Notes: a model not told the origin generated them from the sequence alone. DNA of 64,000 nucleotides from Methanolobus sp. (GCF_016278365.1 NZ_JADQBZ010000006.1:62001-126000), one strand, 5' to 3'; positions 18,676 to 28,070 are shown, numbered from the stretch's first letter. A program made the numbers and translations.

Positions 18676-18963
18676 ATGCGCATTAATTTAGAGCCGGTAG
18701 GTATTATAAAGAAAGCTGGGAAATGTTCTGAGGTTCTGATATACTCTGAATTTGAGCAACTGATAAAGAATATCGTATCAAAAATGGGTAAGAACGAAGA
18801 CACAGGGCGCAATCTCCTTATAATACACAAAAATAAGGTTAATAACGATATTCATCAGGTACAGATTACAAAAACAAATCTTATCGATTGGGCGGGAAAC
18901 ATCCTAAGAGTGGGGAAGATAGACGCTAATGATGATTCCGTGATCGATGTCAGGCTAGAGTGA
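18676..18963 (+). CDS. Uncharacterised 95-residue protein
   Basis: 95 residues, small soluble protein with an alternating beta/alpha pattern; start ATG 18676 with GAGGTG upstream. No motif or family recognised with confidence. The opening (INLEPVGIIKKAG) recalls the first strand of TsaA-like beta-barrel proteins, but the rest does not support that. It has its own promoter with an overlapping palindrome (18617-18634) and lies 42 bases before fen, with which it may be co-transcribed. Confidence 0.7.
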   Translation: MRINLEPVGIIKKAGKCSEVLIYSEFEQLIKNIVSKMGKNEDTGRNLLIIHKNKVNNDIHQVQITKTNLIDWAGNILRVGKIDANDDSVIDVRLE

Positions 18964-19005
18964 GTAATTTCTGGTCTGGGAGCAAATGTATTGGGTGGGT
19001 AATTT

Positions 19006-20022
19006 ATGGGTGTTGATCTAGGGGACCTCTTGCAGAAGAAGACGGTAGGAATACCTGACCTTTCATCAAAAATAATTGCTATAGACGCCTATAACACCCT
19101 TTATCAGTTCCTCAGTATTATACGCCAGAGGGATGGCACTCCTTTGAAGGATTCAAAGGGCAATATCACCTCTCATCTCTCGGGCCTCCTTTACAGGATG
19201 TCAAGCCTTATGGAAGCAGGCATAAAACCTGTATTTGTGTTTGATGGTAAGCCTCCGGAGATGAAGTCCCGGACAATCGAGAAGCGTGTGGAAGCTCGTG
19301 AGAGTGCAAAAGTAAAATGGACGCAGGCACAGGAGGCCGGACTTGCTGAAGAGGCGTATAAGTATGCTCAGGCTTCTTCAAGAATCGATGCGACAATTGT
19401 CGAAGATTCCAGGAAATTACTGACTGCAATGGGTATCCCATTTGTGGATGCTCCATCTGAAGGTGAAGCCCAGGCAGCCTATATGGTAACCAAAGGAGAT
19501 GCTCATTACGCAGGTTCGCAAGACTATGATTCTTTGCTTTTCGGTGCACCTCGTGTTGTCAGGAACCTGACAGTATCCGGGAAGAGGAAAATGCCAAAAA
19601 AGAATCTCTATGTTGATGTGAATCCAGAGGTTATGGAACTGGAAGGAATTCTTGCCGGGCTTGGTGTGACCCGAGAGCAGCTGATAGATATTGCACTCTG
19701 TGTGGGCACGGATTACAATGAGGGGCTTACGAACATAGGTCCAAAGAAGGCTCTCAAACTTGTTAAGGAGCATGGAAGCATCGAGAAGGTCCTTGCTTCA
19801 ACGGGAAGTGAGATTCCTGACCTGGATAGTATAAAGGATTTTTTTATGAACCCTCCGGTTACAAAGGATTACGGGCTTAACTGGAAAAAACCAAAAACAG
19901 AATATGTACTGGAATTATTATGTGATGAGCATGACTTTTCCCGTGAGAGGGTCAGCAAAGCTTTAGAAAAACTGGAGTCGTCTTCCGGCAAAGGCCAGAA
20001 GACACTTGACAACTGGTTCTGA
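19006..20022 (+). CDS. fen: Flap endonuclease 1
   Basis: 338 residues, standard archaeal length. XPG N-region at the start ([34 protein letters not shown]), XPG-I region with [13 protein letters not shown] and [11 protein letters not shown] supplying metal-binding acidic residues, then a helix-hairpin-helix ([19 protein letters not shown]). The C-terminus ends in QKTLDNWF, a PCNA-interacting PIP box. It removes 5' flaps during Okazaki-fragment maturation and base-excision repair. Convergent with gpmI, 15 bases between stops. Confidence 0.97.
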   Translation: MGVDLGDLLQKKTVGIPDLSSKIIAIDAYNTLYQFLSIIRQRDGTPLKDSKGNITSHLSGLLYRMSSLMEAGIKPVFVFDGKPPEMKSRTIEKRVEARESAKVKWTQAQEAGLAEEAYKYAQASSRIDATIVEDSRKLLTAMGIPFVDAPSEGEAQAAYMVTKGDAHYAGSQDYDSLLFGAPRVVRNLTVSGKRKMPKKNLYVDVNPEVMELEGILAGLGVTREQLIDIALCVGTDYNEGLTNIGPKKALKLVKEHGSIEKVLASTGSEIPDLDSIKDFFMNPPVTKDYGLNWKKPKTEYVLELLCDEHDFSRERVSKALEKLESSSGKGQKTLDNWF

Positions 20023-20037
20023 ACTTTATTGAGTCTA

Positions 20038-21585
20038 TCAGGATTTCCTCACCAGCAGGGAAGTACCTGTCATTTCCTCTGGCTTGCTGATGCCAAGGAG
20101 TTCCAGCATGGAAGGTGCTATATCAGCGAGCTTTCCGAGTTTGAGTGTGATACCTTCACCACCGTTTACAAGTATGCATCTCACAGGGTTGGAAGTATGT
20201 GCGGTGTGAGATTCTCCTGTAACATAGTCTATCATCTTCTCAGCATTGCCGTGGTCTGCTGTGATAAAGGCGGTTCCTCCGATGTCTACCAGCACGTCGA
20301 TGACTTTACCAACACACTCATCTACAGCCTCTACTCCCCTTACCGTAACATCGAAAGTACCTGAGTGACCTACCATATCCATGTTGGCGAAATTGAGGAT
20401 GATCACATCATATTTCCCGGATCTGATTCTTTTTACAAGTTCTTCGGTAACTTCATAGGCGCTCATCTCCGGCTTGAGGTCGTAGGTCGCTATCCGGGGA
20501 GAAGGTATAAGACATCTCTCCTCTCCTTCGTTATGTTTTTCCACGCCACCGTTGAAGAAGAATGTCACATGGGCATATTTCTCAGTCTCAGCAATCCTAA
20601 GCTGTTTTAAGTTCGCCCTGCTAAGTACCTCTCCAAGGGTGTTCTCTATATTCTCCGGCGGGAAGGCAATAGGAGCATCAAGTGTCTCGTCATACTCGGT
20701 CATACATACAAAGAACACATGAGGATGCGCCTTCCTTTCAAACCCTTCAAAGTTCTCATTCACGAATGCATATGTCAGCTGGCGTGCCCTGTCCGGCCTG
20801 AAGTTGAAGAACACCAGCGAATCCCCATCCTTCACAGTTGCTACAGGCGTACCCTGCTCATCGGTTATTACCGTGGGTTTGACGAACTCGTCATTCTCGC
20901 CTCTTTCATAAGCAAGTTCTATGGCAGATATGGGGTCCCTTGCGATAATACCTTCTCCCACTGTGAGTGCATCGTAAGCAAGCTGCGTTCGCTGCCAGCG
21001 TTTATCACGGTCCATTGCATAGTACCTGCCCATTACCGTGGCTACCTTGCTAAATCCGATGGAGCGGCAGAACTCCTCGTGGCCTTTCATATCTTCCAGG
21101 GCAGCTCTGGGTGGCACGTCTCTGCCGTCAAGGAAAGCGTGGATATATACATTCTCAAGCCCTTCTTTTTTTGCCAGCTCGATCAGGGCTCTCATATGAT
21201 ACATGTGGCTGTGTACACCACCGTAGGAGAACAACCCCATTATGTGAAGCGAGGAACTGTTCTTTTTAACATTATCGATAGCCTGAAGAAGTACTGGATT
21301 CGTGAAAAAATCCCTGTCCTCTATGGACTTGTTGATTCTGGTAAAATCCTGGTAAATAATCCTTCCTGCACCGATATTCAGATGCCCGACCTCTGAATTT
21401 CCCATCTGTCCCATGGGCAGGCCGACAGACTCTCCCGCAGCCTCCAGAAGACATGAAGGATATCTGTCTATAAGGCCGTCAAGTACCGGTGTCCTGGCGG
21501 CAAGCACTGCGTTTCCTATTGTTTCCTGTGTATAACCCCATCCGTCAAGTATCATGAGCAAAAGGGGTTTTCTGACTTGAGACAT
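20038..21585 (-). CDS. gpmI: 2,3-bisphosphoglycerate-independent phosphoglycerate mutase
   Basis: 515 residues from ATG 21585, which gives the family start ([18 protein letters not shown]); ATGs at 21612 and 21642 are in frame but add non-family residues, and none has a clear ribosome-binding site. Alkaline-phosphatase-like fold with phospho-acceptor S64 in MGNSEVGH, metal site GHSGTFD and [10 protein letters not shown] near the end. Interconverts 3- and 2-phosphoglycerate in gluconeogenesis, the main direction in methanogens. It works next to PEP synthase (41890-44304) in the same pathway, though the genes are far apart. This is the bacterial-type GpmI, not the archaeal ApgM. Confidence 0.94.
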   Translation of the reverse strand: MSQVRKPLLLMILDGWGYTQETIGNAVLAARTPVLDGLIDRYPSCLLEAAGESVGLPMGQMGNSEVGHLNIGAGRIIYQDFTRINKSIEDRDFFTNPVLLQAIDNVKKNSSSLHIMGLFSYGGVHSHMYHMRALIELAKKEGLENVYIHAFLDGRDVPPRAALEDMKGHEEFCRSIGFSKVATVMGRYYAMDRDKRWQRTQLAYDALTVGEGIIARDPISAIELAYERGENDEFVKPTVITDEQGTPVATVKDGDSLVFFNFRPDRARQLTYAFVNENFEGFERKAHPHVFFVCMTEYDETLDAPIAFPPENIENTLGEVLSRANLKQLRIAETEKYAHVTFFFNGGVEKHNEGEERCLIPSPRIATYDLKPEMSAYEVTEELVKRIRSGKYDVIILNFANMDMVGHSGTFDVTVRGVEAVDECVGKVIDVLVDIGGTAFITADHGNAEKMIDYVTGESHTAHTSNPVRCILVNGGEGITLKLGKLADIAPSMLELLGISKPEEMTGTSLLVRKS

Positions 21586-21751
21586 GTAAGTAAAATAGTC
21601 CTGAAGGTTCATAAATGCGTTGTTTTCTGCAAGGTGGAACAAAACGAGTCATGTAACCAATATGAATGCATTGCGTTTCGCTCATCTGCAAACCATAAGA
21701 CATAAATAAATCGTAAAGAGAAGATTTAAGAATCATCTTCTCTTGTTACGA

Positions 21752-22036
21752 TCAGGATGATTTGATATGCGACAGCAGCAAATTAAACTGCAGTAAAAGG
21801 TTGCTTTCCAGAAAGAGTATGTCCTCTCTGTTCCTGTCCCTGCCTGTGGCTTTGAGGACCGTGAACTCAAGATCCTTTTCGGCTTCCGTACGAACCAGGG
21901 CGAACGGATCTGTGGAATAACTCTTTTTTCCCACTATTGTCCTGTTCAGAAAAAAGGGGTCAAGATAATTGTTAACCCACAGGCCGAGTTCCTCCCTGTA
22001 TCGTGTGGAAAGCGGCATATTCTCAATCCGGGTCAA
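21752..22036 (-). CDS. Uncharacterised protein with unclear start
   Basis: 94 codons from a TTG at 22036; no family recognised. The sequence is soluble, charged and looks like a real protein (LSTRYREELGLWVNNYLDPF). The same frame stays open and protein-like for 26 more codons upstream (EWIAYYEQNRKQA) up to a TGA at 22115-22117, without an ATG, GTG or TTG. Either translation begins at a rare codon near the AAGGGGG at about 22087-22093, or the 5' end has been damaged. Function unknown. Confidence 0.55.
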   Translation of the reverse strand: MTRIENMPLSTRYREELGLWVNNYLDPFFLNRTIVGKKSYSTDPFALVRTEAEKDLEFTVLKATGRDRNREDILFLESNLLLQFNLLLSHIKSS

Positions 22037-22331
22037 TGCTTGCTTTCTGTTCTGTTCATAGTACGCAATCCATTCGGTATTAATACCCCCTTGGCATTCT
22101 ATCCTGACTGGAGCTCAAAACTACCCAATGAGATTTTGTTTTCTCAATATTTATTGCTTTGTACTAATATTTATAATTATCTAATTATTAAACTAATGTT
22201 ATCGTTATTTATTTATCTATCTATCAGCCACTTTTAATGAGCTGAGAATTTTCTTTTCAGTCTGAGCGGGAAGTCCGGTTGAAATATTCCCGATACCATC
22301 AGGTAGTTCGAATTAATGAAGGGGTTAGAAT

Positions 22332-22730
22332 ATGCCAGAAACAATCAAGAAATCAGAAGATGAGTGGAAACAGATACTTTCCAAGGACGAGTATCTGGTT
22401 TTGAGACAAAAAGGCACTGAACCAGCATTTACGGGCAAGTACTACAATTCCAAGGAAAAGGGCACTTATCTCTGTGCTGCATGCAAACAGGAACTTTTCA
22501 GTTCGGAATCAAAGTATGACTCCGGTACGGGATGGCCAAGTTTCACAAGACCTATTTCTGAGGACCGCATTGTCCGGCATGAAGACAACAGCTATTTTAT
22601 GAAAAGGATAGAAGTGCTGTGCAGCAGGTGTGGAAGCCATCTGGGCCATGTATTCGACGACGGTCCTGCACCCACAGGAGAGCGGTTCTGCATGAATTCC
22701 ATATCCCTTGACTTCAACAAAGATAATTGA
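22332..22730 (+). CDS. msrB: Peptide-methionine (R)-S-oxide reductase
   Basis: 132 residues, a complete MsrB domain. Structural zinc is held by two CxxC pairs (CAAC near 50, CSRC near 98) and the catalytic cysteine is C120 in RFCMNSISLDF, preceded by the GHVFDDG substrate loop. It repairs R-methionine sulfoxide in proteins using thioredoxin. Start supported by GAAGGGG about 8 bases upstream. Separate gene with a clear terminator hairpin downstream. MsrA is not in the window. Confidence 0.96.
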   Translation: MPETIKKSEDEWKQILSKDEYLVLRQKGTEPAFTGKYYNSKEKGTYLCAACKQELFSSESKYDSGTGWPSFTRPISEDRIVRHEDNSYFMKRIEVLCSRCGSHLGHVFDDGPAPTGERFCMNSISLDFNKDN

Positions 22731-22761
22731 ATGAATATTTAAATTAGATCATGTAATTAAC

Positions 22762-22783
22762 GAGGCCATCTAATAATGGCCTC
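22762..22783 (+). terminator. Hairpin after msrB
   Basis: GAGGCCAT, six-base loop, ATGGCCTC: a perfect 8-bp stem 31 bases after the msrB stop, followed by a moderately T-rich stretch. It may also serve the convergent cupredoxin-like gene that ends at 22815. Confidence 0.5.
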
Positions 22784-22814
22784 TAAGTGTGTTTAAAACA
22801 GATGCCATTAACTT

Positions 22815-23228
22815 TTATCTTACATTTACGGTCATGGTCATATCAGGAATGTCTGCGATGCTGAATGTGTATGTCCCGCCGCTCTCAAAGACGTGGTGGA
22901 ATGTGTTTCCATATTTCATCTCCTGATCATCGAAGAGCCCGTCGTCACTTATAAGGGTGTATACTTTCTGCTTGTTGTTATTTCTCCAAGTGACCGTGTC
23001 TCCCCTGTTTATCTCCTGTTCGAGGGGTACGAAGCCATAATACTCCATACTTGCCATATATTTCGCTGATTCAACAGCTGACATCGGTACTTCGTCGGCT
23101 TCCTGTTCCTCTGAAGATGCCTGAGTCTGTCCTTCTGTCATATCATCTGCCTCTGCCTGTTCGTCCGCGCACCCGGATCCCATCACAAGTGCGATCAATA
23201 TAATGAACAATAACCATTTACTTTTCAT
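22815..23228 (-). CDS. Cupredoxin-like lipoprotein with degenerate copper site
   Basis: 137 residues from ATG 23228, chosen because AGGTGG lies 5 bases before it (the frame opens at GTG 23237). Signal peptide with lipobox GSGC (Cys at about residue 20), an acidic linker rich in Glu, Gln and Ala, then a plastocyanin/azurin-like beta domain (INRGDTVTWRNNN, THHVFESGGTYTF). In copper proteins the first ligand His follows the TWRNND motif and the second loop holds Cys, His and Met; here the first position reads KQKVY and the last loop IPDMTM, lacking Cys and His. So the fold is likely but a classical blue-copper site is not. Confidence 0.78.
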   Translation of the reverse strand: MKSKWLLFIILIALVMGSGCADEQAEADDMTEGQTQASSEEQEADEVPMSAVESAKYMASMEYYGFVPLEQEINRGDTVTWRNNNKQKVYTLISDDGLFDDQEMKYGNTFHHVFESGGTYTFSIADIPDMTMTVNVR

Positions 23229-23433
23229 GAGTGCCACCTATCATTTCAATATTGCTATCTTACTAATGATACTATAGTATCTCAATTTCATGGTGATGTC
23301 TCTGATTAATAAAAGTATTGCCTGTTGAGTGCGGGTTTTATATTAATGGTTATGACTATTTATCACAGTTGTTTAAATAATATGTAAAACTGTAACCGGA
23401 AAAACTTAAAAACAATGTTCTAAATCTAAGGTC

Positions 23434-23715
23434 ATGGATATCTCATTGTTAGTTCTTCTTTACCTTCTGGCTGTGAACATTGTTGCCTTTCACCTGATGG
23501 GCAAAGACAAGAAAAAAGCCAAAAAACGTGGCAGCAGGATACCGGAGAAGACTCTCTTCCTATGGGCTATCATTGGCGGAAGCATCGGATCGATTGCCGG
23601 AATGCAGCACTTCCGCCATAAGACACGTCACATGTCATTTAAGTTTGGGATGCCTCTAATACTGTTATTGCAGATATATTTCTTCGGAAGGCTCATCCTC
23701 GGCCTGATACTATGA
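23434..23715 (+). CDS. DUF1294 membrane protein
   Basis: 93 residues with three hydrophobic segments (about 4-20, 41-58, 74-92) and the family core: FHLMGKDKKKAKKRGSRIPE followed by GGSIGSIAGMQHFRHKT. DUF1294 proteins are small inner-membrane proteins of unknown function. A TATA-like element is not obvious; start ATG 23434 lies within an AT-rich leaderless-like context. Monocistronic. Confidence 0.85.
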   Translation: MDISLLVLLYLLAVNIVAFHLMGKDKKKAKKRGSRIPEKTLFLWAIIGGSIGSIAGMQHFRHKTRHMSFKFGMPLILLLQIYFFGRLILGLIL

Positions 23716-23739
23716 TTATGTCTGAAGAAAGCGGCTGGC

Positions 23740-24105
23740 TCAGAAGCCCAGCTTTTCCATTTCCCTGAGTACGTCCGGTGATACATCCGTGAAGTTCTGG
23801 ATGCCTCCGGTCCATGCCGCTATCATCATCGCGTCCTTGATCTCCTCGGCGGTCGCCCCGAACTTCTTGAGCCTCTGGAGTATTTTGACGGCACTCTCGG
23901 TTTTGAGGTTAGAGCACGCGATGGCAAACACAAGCAGATGCTTATCCTTTTTTGAAAGGCCGTTCTCCCTGTCTGCCCACACCGCACCATAAAATCCGGC
24001 AAGTCCTTCACCAAAAGCCTCATCCATCTGTTTTGCATAACGGACCGACCTTGGCTGGAACCCCTTCACATCATTTACCTGTACATCATCCTGCATTATT
24101 GTCAC
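23740..24105 (-). CDS. Carboxymuconolactone decarboxylase-family protein without CxxC
   Basis: 121 residues of the all-helical CMD fold (ADRENGLSKKDKHLLVFAIACSNLK, EEIKDAMMIAAWTGG). Unlike the AhpD-like protein at 16663-17133 it has a single cysteine and no CxxC motif, so it is not a peroxiredoxin-reducing AhpD. A decarboxylase or structural role is unproven. Convergent with the DUF1294 gene, 24 bases apart. Confidence 0.82.
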   Translation of the reverse strand: MTIMQDDVQVNDVKGFQPRSVRYAKQMDEAFGEGLAGFYGAVWADRENGLSKKDKHLLVFAIACSNLKTESAVKILQRLKKFGATAEEIKDAMMIAAWTGGIQNFTDVSPDVLREMEKLGF

Positions 24106-24226
24106 CTGTCTATTTTGCCTATAATCTCATCTATGCTTATAGTTCATTGACATCATTTATTGATATCTCATTACCAATCATAATTTAACAGGAAACAATT
24201 TAATGTTTTCTTAACATACCCTGATT

Positions 24227-24826
24227 ATGAAAAACAGCATTGAATGGGATATCGATGTCAGTATTCTCACAAACCGTTTCATCATGCTTGAAGTTGTGAG
24301 GGCCCTGGCTATTGCTTTTTTGTTCACGGGTATGATCGTATCCATAATTTTGCTTCCTTCATTGATGGATGGCTCCATCCTTACTGATGGCACCAATACT
24401 TCTGGATTCGGGTATTTCCTTTTCATGGTCTTTCTGCTTTTCCTGCTGACAGGAGTCTTCATTTTCATCTACTATGGGAACAGGTACATGCTATCATACT
24501 CTGTAGATGAGAAAGGTGTCAGGACATTAACCCGGAAAGCACAGAGGTCCCGGAACCACGTGGCTAATGTCCTGTTGATCGTCATGGGACTACTGAGCCG
24601 CAATCCCACTGCCGCAGGTGCAGGCATGATGGCGGAGGGCAGGCAGGATCAGGTTCTCCGGTGGAATAATGTCCGCAAGGTCATGCTCCATCCAAAACAT
24701 CATACTATCGTGCTCAGGGGTGGATATGGTGTGAAGAGTATCATCTTTTGCACACATGACATGTACGGGCCTGTATCTGCCTTTGTGGCGTCTCACTGCA
24801 AGGCCGTAGCTGTCGCATATAAATGA
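24227..24826 (+). CDS. Membrane protein with C-terminal PH-like domain (uncharacterised)
   Basis: 199 residues. Two transmembrane segments (about 20-44 and 62-83) precede a soluble beta-rich region (YMLSYSVDEKGVRTLTRKA, WNNVRKVMLHPKHHTIVLRGG). The pattern resembles membrane proteins with a bacterial-PH-like cytosolic domain, but no family is assigned with certainty. A further weakly hydrophobic stretch occurs near 104-126. Function unknown. Start ATG 24227. Confidence 0.72.
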   Translation: MKNSIEWDIDVSILTNRFIMLEVVRALAIAFLFTGMIVSIILLPSLMDGSILTDGTNTSGFGYFLFMVFLLFLLTGVFIFIYYGNRYMLSYSVDEKGVRTLTRKAQRSRNHVANVLLIVMGLLSRNPTAAGAGMMAEGRQDQVLRWNNVRKVMLHPKHHTIVLRGGYGVKSIIFCTHDMYGPVSAFVASHCKAVAVAYK

Positions 24827-24924
24827 TGGGTTCCAACAGAATGACTCAATATCGAATCTGTAAACTATATATTTTCATTTCCTGTCTAAGGTATATCTAT
24901 AATTAAGGAAATACATTCGTTGAA

Positions 24925-25428
24925 ATGGATTCCACAGACCTACTGAATGCCCTGCAAAAAGAAGCCCGGAAAATATCGAACGAGGATATCTGCCTGGCAA
25001 GAGCTGCAGTTGTTGAAAGCGTGCAGGACTTGCCCGGGAAGTACAGGAAAGCCTATTCCTCTGATTATTTTACCTACCTGTATGAGGCTTTCCAGGAGCT
25101 CAGGACCTGCAAAACAGCAGATAAGGCCGAGCCTGTGGACGACGAAGGTCACAGGGACCTGCTTGCAAGGATAAGCCAGCAGAAAGGCGGAAATAACCCC
25201 CGGCAAAGAGCATTCCTCCGTTTTGTGGCCGTGGTCATTCCTTATCTTGCGTTTGTTGCAAAACGGACGATACATCCTCCAGGGATGATCTTCCCCGGCG
25301 GACTGATGATCACATCTCAGGGAGACGAGTATTATTGTCCTGTCAAGAACAAGCAGTCGGGTGTTGAACTGGCCTTGTGTGACTTTTGCAAGTGCAGGGA
25401 TAGCGAGGAACTTGAAGGGAAAGTGTAG
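24925..25428 (+). CDS. DUF2115 (UPF0305) family protein
   Basis: 167 residues. A helical N-terminal half is followed by the family signature in the last 70 residues: FLRFVAVVIPYLAFVAKRTIHPPG and then cysteines in YYCPVK and LCDFCKCRD. The clustered cysteines could bind a metal or Fe-S cluster. DUF2115 is found essentially in methanogens and its function is unknown. Independent gene, convergent with the surface propeller gene. Confidence 0.85.
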   Translation: MDSTDLLNALQKEARKISNEDICLARAAVVESVQDLPGKYRKAYSSDYFTYLYEAFQELRTCKTADKAEPVDDEGHRDLLARISQQKGGNNPRQRAFLRFVAVVIPYLAFVAKRTIHPPGMIFPGGLMITSQGDEYYCPVKNKQSGVELALCDFCKCRDSEELEGKV

Positions 25429-25495
25429 GAATACCGGATAACCAGATACTATCTTTCCTGCTGGATGATTCCGGCATGCTCTCCCAATATTCTCT

Positions 25496-26908
25496 TCAGG
25501 TTCGCCTCCGGAATACCCACAAAGCTGCACAGACCACTGCCAGCAAGACTATGGCGATGCCAGACGCAGGAATGCTGCGTCCATCTTCCAATTCTAAGTC
25601 ATCAGTCGCACTGGTAACAGTTGTGTTATTATTTTCTGATTGATTTTTGCTATCTGTAGTAACTGGAGTTTCTTCCAGACTGGAATTAAGTATGACCTGC
25701 TCAGTTTCTCCTGTGTTTTCTATTGTGTTCATCTTTTTACTGTCAGTAGTGCCAGTATTGACACTTCCATAACTTTCCATGTCAGAATCACCCGAATCAT
25801 TGACGAGATCCTGTTGAGTCCCAATCGCTTCCAGTGGATCTTCTACCGAGCCCTCGATTGCCTCTTCTGGTACTTGCCCGGCAAGAGTGAACATGTAGAT
25901 ATCACAATGATCCATTCCATGGCGTCCATCTGACCATACAATTCTATTCTCATAAATTGCAGGTTGGCCTCTCCATTCTGATTCTGTTATTGAGGAATGG
26001 TCTGCCCAGTCAGTGATCTGAAATTCTTTTTCGGTAGACATGTTGTACATGTAGATCTCACGGTATCCATCCACCCAGACAATCTTGCTCCCGTATATTG
26101 CAGGCTCTCTTTGATCAGACTCATCTGTTGTGATCTGGGTCTCTTCTTCGGTAGATATATCATACATGTAGATATCCCAGTTACCGTTCCTGTAATCCTG
26201 CCATACGATCTTATCTCCATGAATGGCAGGATTCATCTGGTCTGCTTCTTCTGTGGTGATCTGCCGCTCCTCTGCGGCCGATATATCATACAGGTAAATA
26301 TCCCACATCCCGGAAGTATTAGTTCCGTTATAATTTCGGTCATCCTGCCACCCTATTGTATTGCCATGGATTGAGGGATTTGTCTGGTTTGACGGATGAG
26401 TTGTTATCTGCCGCTCCTCCTCAGTGGATATGTCGTACATGTAGATGTCCGAGTTCCAATTCCGTTCGTCCTGCCACACAATTATGTCATCGTAGATCAC
26501 TGGGGCGGAGAACGAATATGTCTCAATTAATAACAAGTCCTCTTCTGAAGAGATGTTATAAGCGTAAATGCCACAAGTCACTTTCTCTCCCGTTATGTCC
26601 TGGCGCCAGTCGTTCCACACTAATCTGTCTTCACAGATTGCCGGATACTCTGAGGTCATGGTATGGCCCGGTGTTACGATCAGCTCTTCCCCTGAAGATA
26701 CATTATATAGGTATATCTCAGCAGGGGAAAAAGCGCGTCTGTTATCCCACGTTATCCAATCTCCATAAATTGCCGGATTGTATGAATCAATTGAATTTGA
26801 AACGCGTGTCTCCACTCCCTCAGCCCTCTGTGCTAAAACATTATTTGCGCCACCAATAATAAAAAGAGATATCACTAAACCAATCGCTATCCTTTGTATA
26901 GCTCCCAC
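25496..26908 (-). CDS. Secreted seven-repeat beta-propeller surface protein with C-terminal anchor
   Basis: 470 residues. Signal peptide (1-26, cleavage near VLA-Q), then seven repeats of about 43 residues with the pattern PAIYGDKIVWQD...DIYMYDIS..EE.QITT, starting near residues 41, 86, 135, 175, 224, 264 and 310. This is a TolB-like, likely seven-bladed propeller. A Ser/Thr/Asn-rich stalk of about 90 residues with several N-glycosylation sequons leads to a C-terminal helix (IPASGIAIVLLAVVCAALWVF) and RRRT, a tripartite anchor like archaeal PGF/PEF-CTERM signals though the exact motif is not seen. Probably a cell-wall-associated adhesion or binding protein. Confidence 0.85.
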   Translation of the reverse strand: MGAIQRIAIGLVISLFIIGGANNVLAQRAEGVETRVSNSIDSYNPAIYGDWITWDNRRAFSPAEIYLYNVSSGEELIVTPGHTMTSEYPAICEDRLVWNDWRQDITGEKVTCGIYAYNISSEEDLLLIETYSFSAPVIYDDIIVWQDERNWNSDIYMYDISTEEERQITTHPSNQTNPSIHGNTIGWQDDRNYNGTNTSGMWDIYLYDISAAEERQITTEEADQMNPAIHGDKIVWQDYRNGNWDIYMYDISTEEETQITTDESDQREPAIYGSKIVWVDGYREIYMYNMSTEKEFQITDWADHSSITESEWRGQPAIYENRIVWSDGRHGMDHCDIYMFTLAGQVPEEAIEGSVEDPLEAIGTQQDLVNDSGDSDMESYGSVNTGTTDSKKMNTIENTGETEQVILNSSLEETPVTTDSKNQSENNNTTVTSATDDLELEDGRSIPASGIAIVLLAVVCAALWVFRRRT

Positions 26909-27159
26909 TTACAACAACCCCTGAATATCAAACCTGAAGTCAAGTACAATGATACTAACTATCTATTGGGATTTATTGCAATTGAAACAATGTTTCTTAA
27001 TTGGAATCCAGACTGCAGGATTATCAAGAATATGACAGGGCACAGCCAGATGAGAATGAAAGGTAGATCAAGGTGGCGGGAAGCTTGAAATTGAGGTCTG
27101 AATGTGTAGTTTTTAGGTGAGTGGCGGTGCTTTTTGTTACAGGTGATAGCCCTTTGGAT

Positions 27160-27552
27160 CTATTTTTCTTTCATTTCATTAATTTCTACATGTTCAGCTG
27201 TTATGGTCACAACTATATTTTCGTCACTAGTTGATCTATATATTTTTGCGTGTTCTTTCCCCAGCTTGTGTATTCGATCGTACCCGCCATATTCGTTCAC
27301 AGTATGGATATCACTATCTTCCGACAGCTTATCCCAGTTTATTATTATGCTGGGATATTTAACAAATTCTTTTAACATGTTTAAAAATCCGGATGTCGTG
27401 ATCACTATCTCTTTTTCTTTGTAAAAGTGTTCAATTCCTTTAATTATACCATCTGTGCGATCTTTGATAAAGCCATCTGCCTGCAATTTATCGAGTTTTA
27501 CAAGTGTTTCATCAGGCAACCTGAAACTCGTAGTTTTCCCTTGTTCTGTCAT
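27160..27552 (-). CDS. Ribbon-helix-helix protein with uncharacterised C-terminal domain
   Basis: 130 residues. Residues 7-50 resemble a ribbon-helix-helix DNA-binding fold (TTSFRLPDETLVKLDKLQADG, then RTDGIIKGIEHFYKEK), as in CopG/MetJ-type regulators. The C-terminal 75 residues form a separate domain with no recognised match. Likely a dimeric transcription regulator, though it lacks an adjacent toxin or obvious target gene. Next gene on the same strand (arsR) is 135 bases away. Confidence 0.7.
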   Translation of the reverse strand: MTEQGKTTSFRLPDETLVKLDKLQADGFIKDRTDGIIKGIEHFYKEKEIVITTSGFLNMLKEFVKYPSIIINWDKLSEDSDIHTVNEYGGYDRIHKLGKEHAKIYRSTSDENIVVTITAEHVEINEMKEK

Positions 27553-27687
27553 AGTTAAATAAACCTGTAGTCAGATATTTAACTATTTGTTTAAACCGAT
27601 GTTGAAATATAATAACCTACAAATAGCAAAGGAAAGTTGATTAAAAAGAAGCTTGATGATTTTTGATTTTATTTAGATGTAGAAACT

Positions 27688-28017
27688 TTACTCTGTCTTC
27701 AGAAGTTGTCGTATTTGCTGGTTTAAACTATAATAGGTAAACCTTGAACTCCTGTAAGAAACAACCGCTCCACTTTCCTTCATAATAGATAAATGATGGG
27801 AAACAAGATTTTGCTTTTCTTGCAACATATAGACCAATGCATTGACACAATAGTCCTGCTTTAGAAGATGATAAGCAATCTTAAGCCTTATCGGATTGCT
27901 TAATACTTTAAATGTTTCGCATAACCTGTTAATTTCATTTTCATCGATGTTCATCTCGCTTTCTAAATCGTGCTCCCAATCTTCTTTTATGTTTGAATCC
28001 GTTGGACAACATTTCAT
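27688..28017 (-). CDS. arsR: ArsR-family transcriptional regulator
   Basis: 109 residues. Winged helix-turn-helix of the ArsR/SmtB type: ETFKVLSNPIRLKIAYHLLKQ, recognition helix in QNLVSHHLSIMKESG, wing SYRSSRFTYYSL. Metalloid-sensing cysteines may be the CC pair at residues 3-4 plus C34 and C57 (DYCVNAL); the classical ELCVCDL motif is replaced. It is divergent from the universal stress protein and ACR3 genes with a palindrome between, so it most likely represses this arsenic island and releases on As(III) or Sb(III). Confidence 0.87.
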   Translation of the reverse strand: MKCCPTDSNIKEDWEHDLESEMNIDENEINRLCETFKVLSNPIRLKIAYHLLKQDYCVNALVYMLQEKQNLVSHHLSIMKESGAVVSYRSSRFTYYSLNQQIRQLLKTE

Positions 28018-28052
28018 GATATTGAATGAGAAGACAGAATGATATAAATTTT

Positions 28053-28070
28053 ATGATATCAGGATATCTT
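28053..28070. promoter_or_regulatory. Near-perfect palindrome in the arsR divergent promoter
   Basis: ATGATATC-AG-GATATCTT, a 7 of 8 inverted repeat 36 bases upstream of the arsR start, with related half-sites TTGATACC and GTGATATT just downstream (28069-28090). It lies in the 153-base arsR/uspA intergenic region and is the best candidate ArsR operator. Confidence 0.5.

Noticed and set aside
22140-22235. Very AT-rich stretch with repeated TTAT/CTAT
   Set aside because: Simple-sequence composition in an intergenic promoter region; no origin-like repeats or CRISPR structure.
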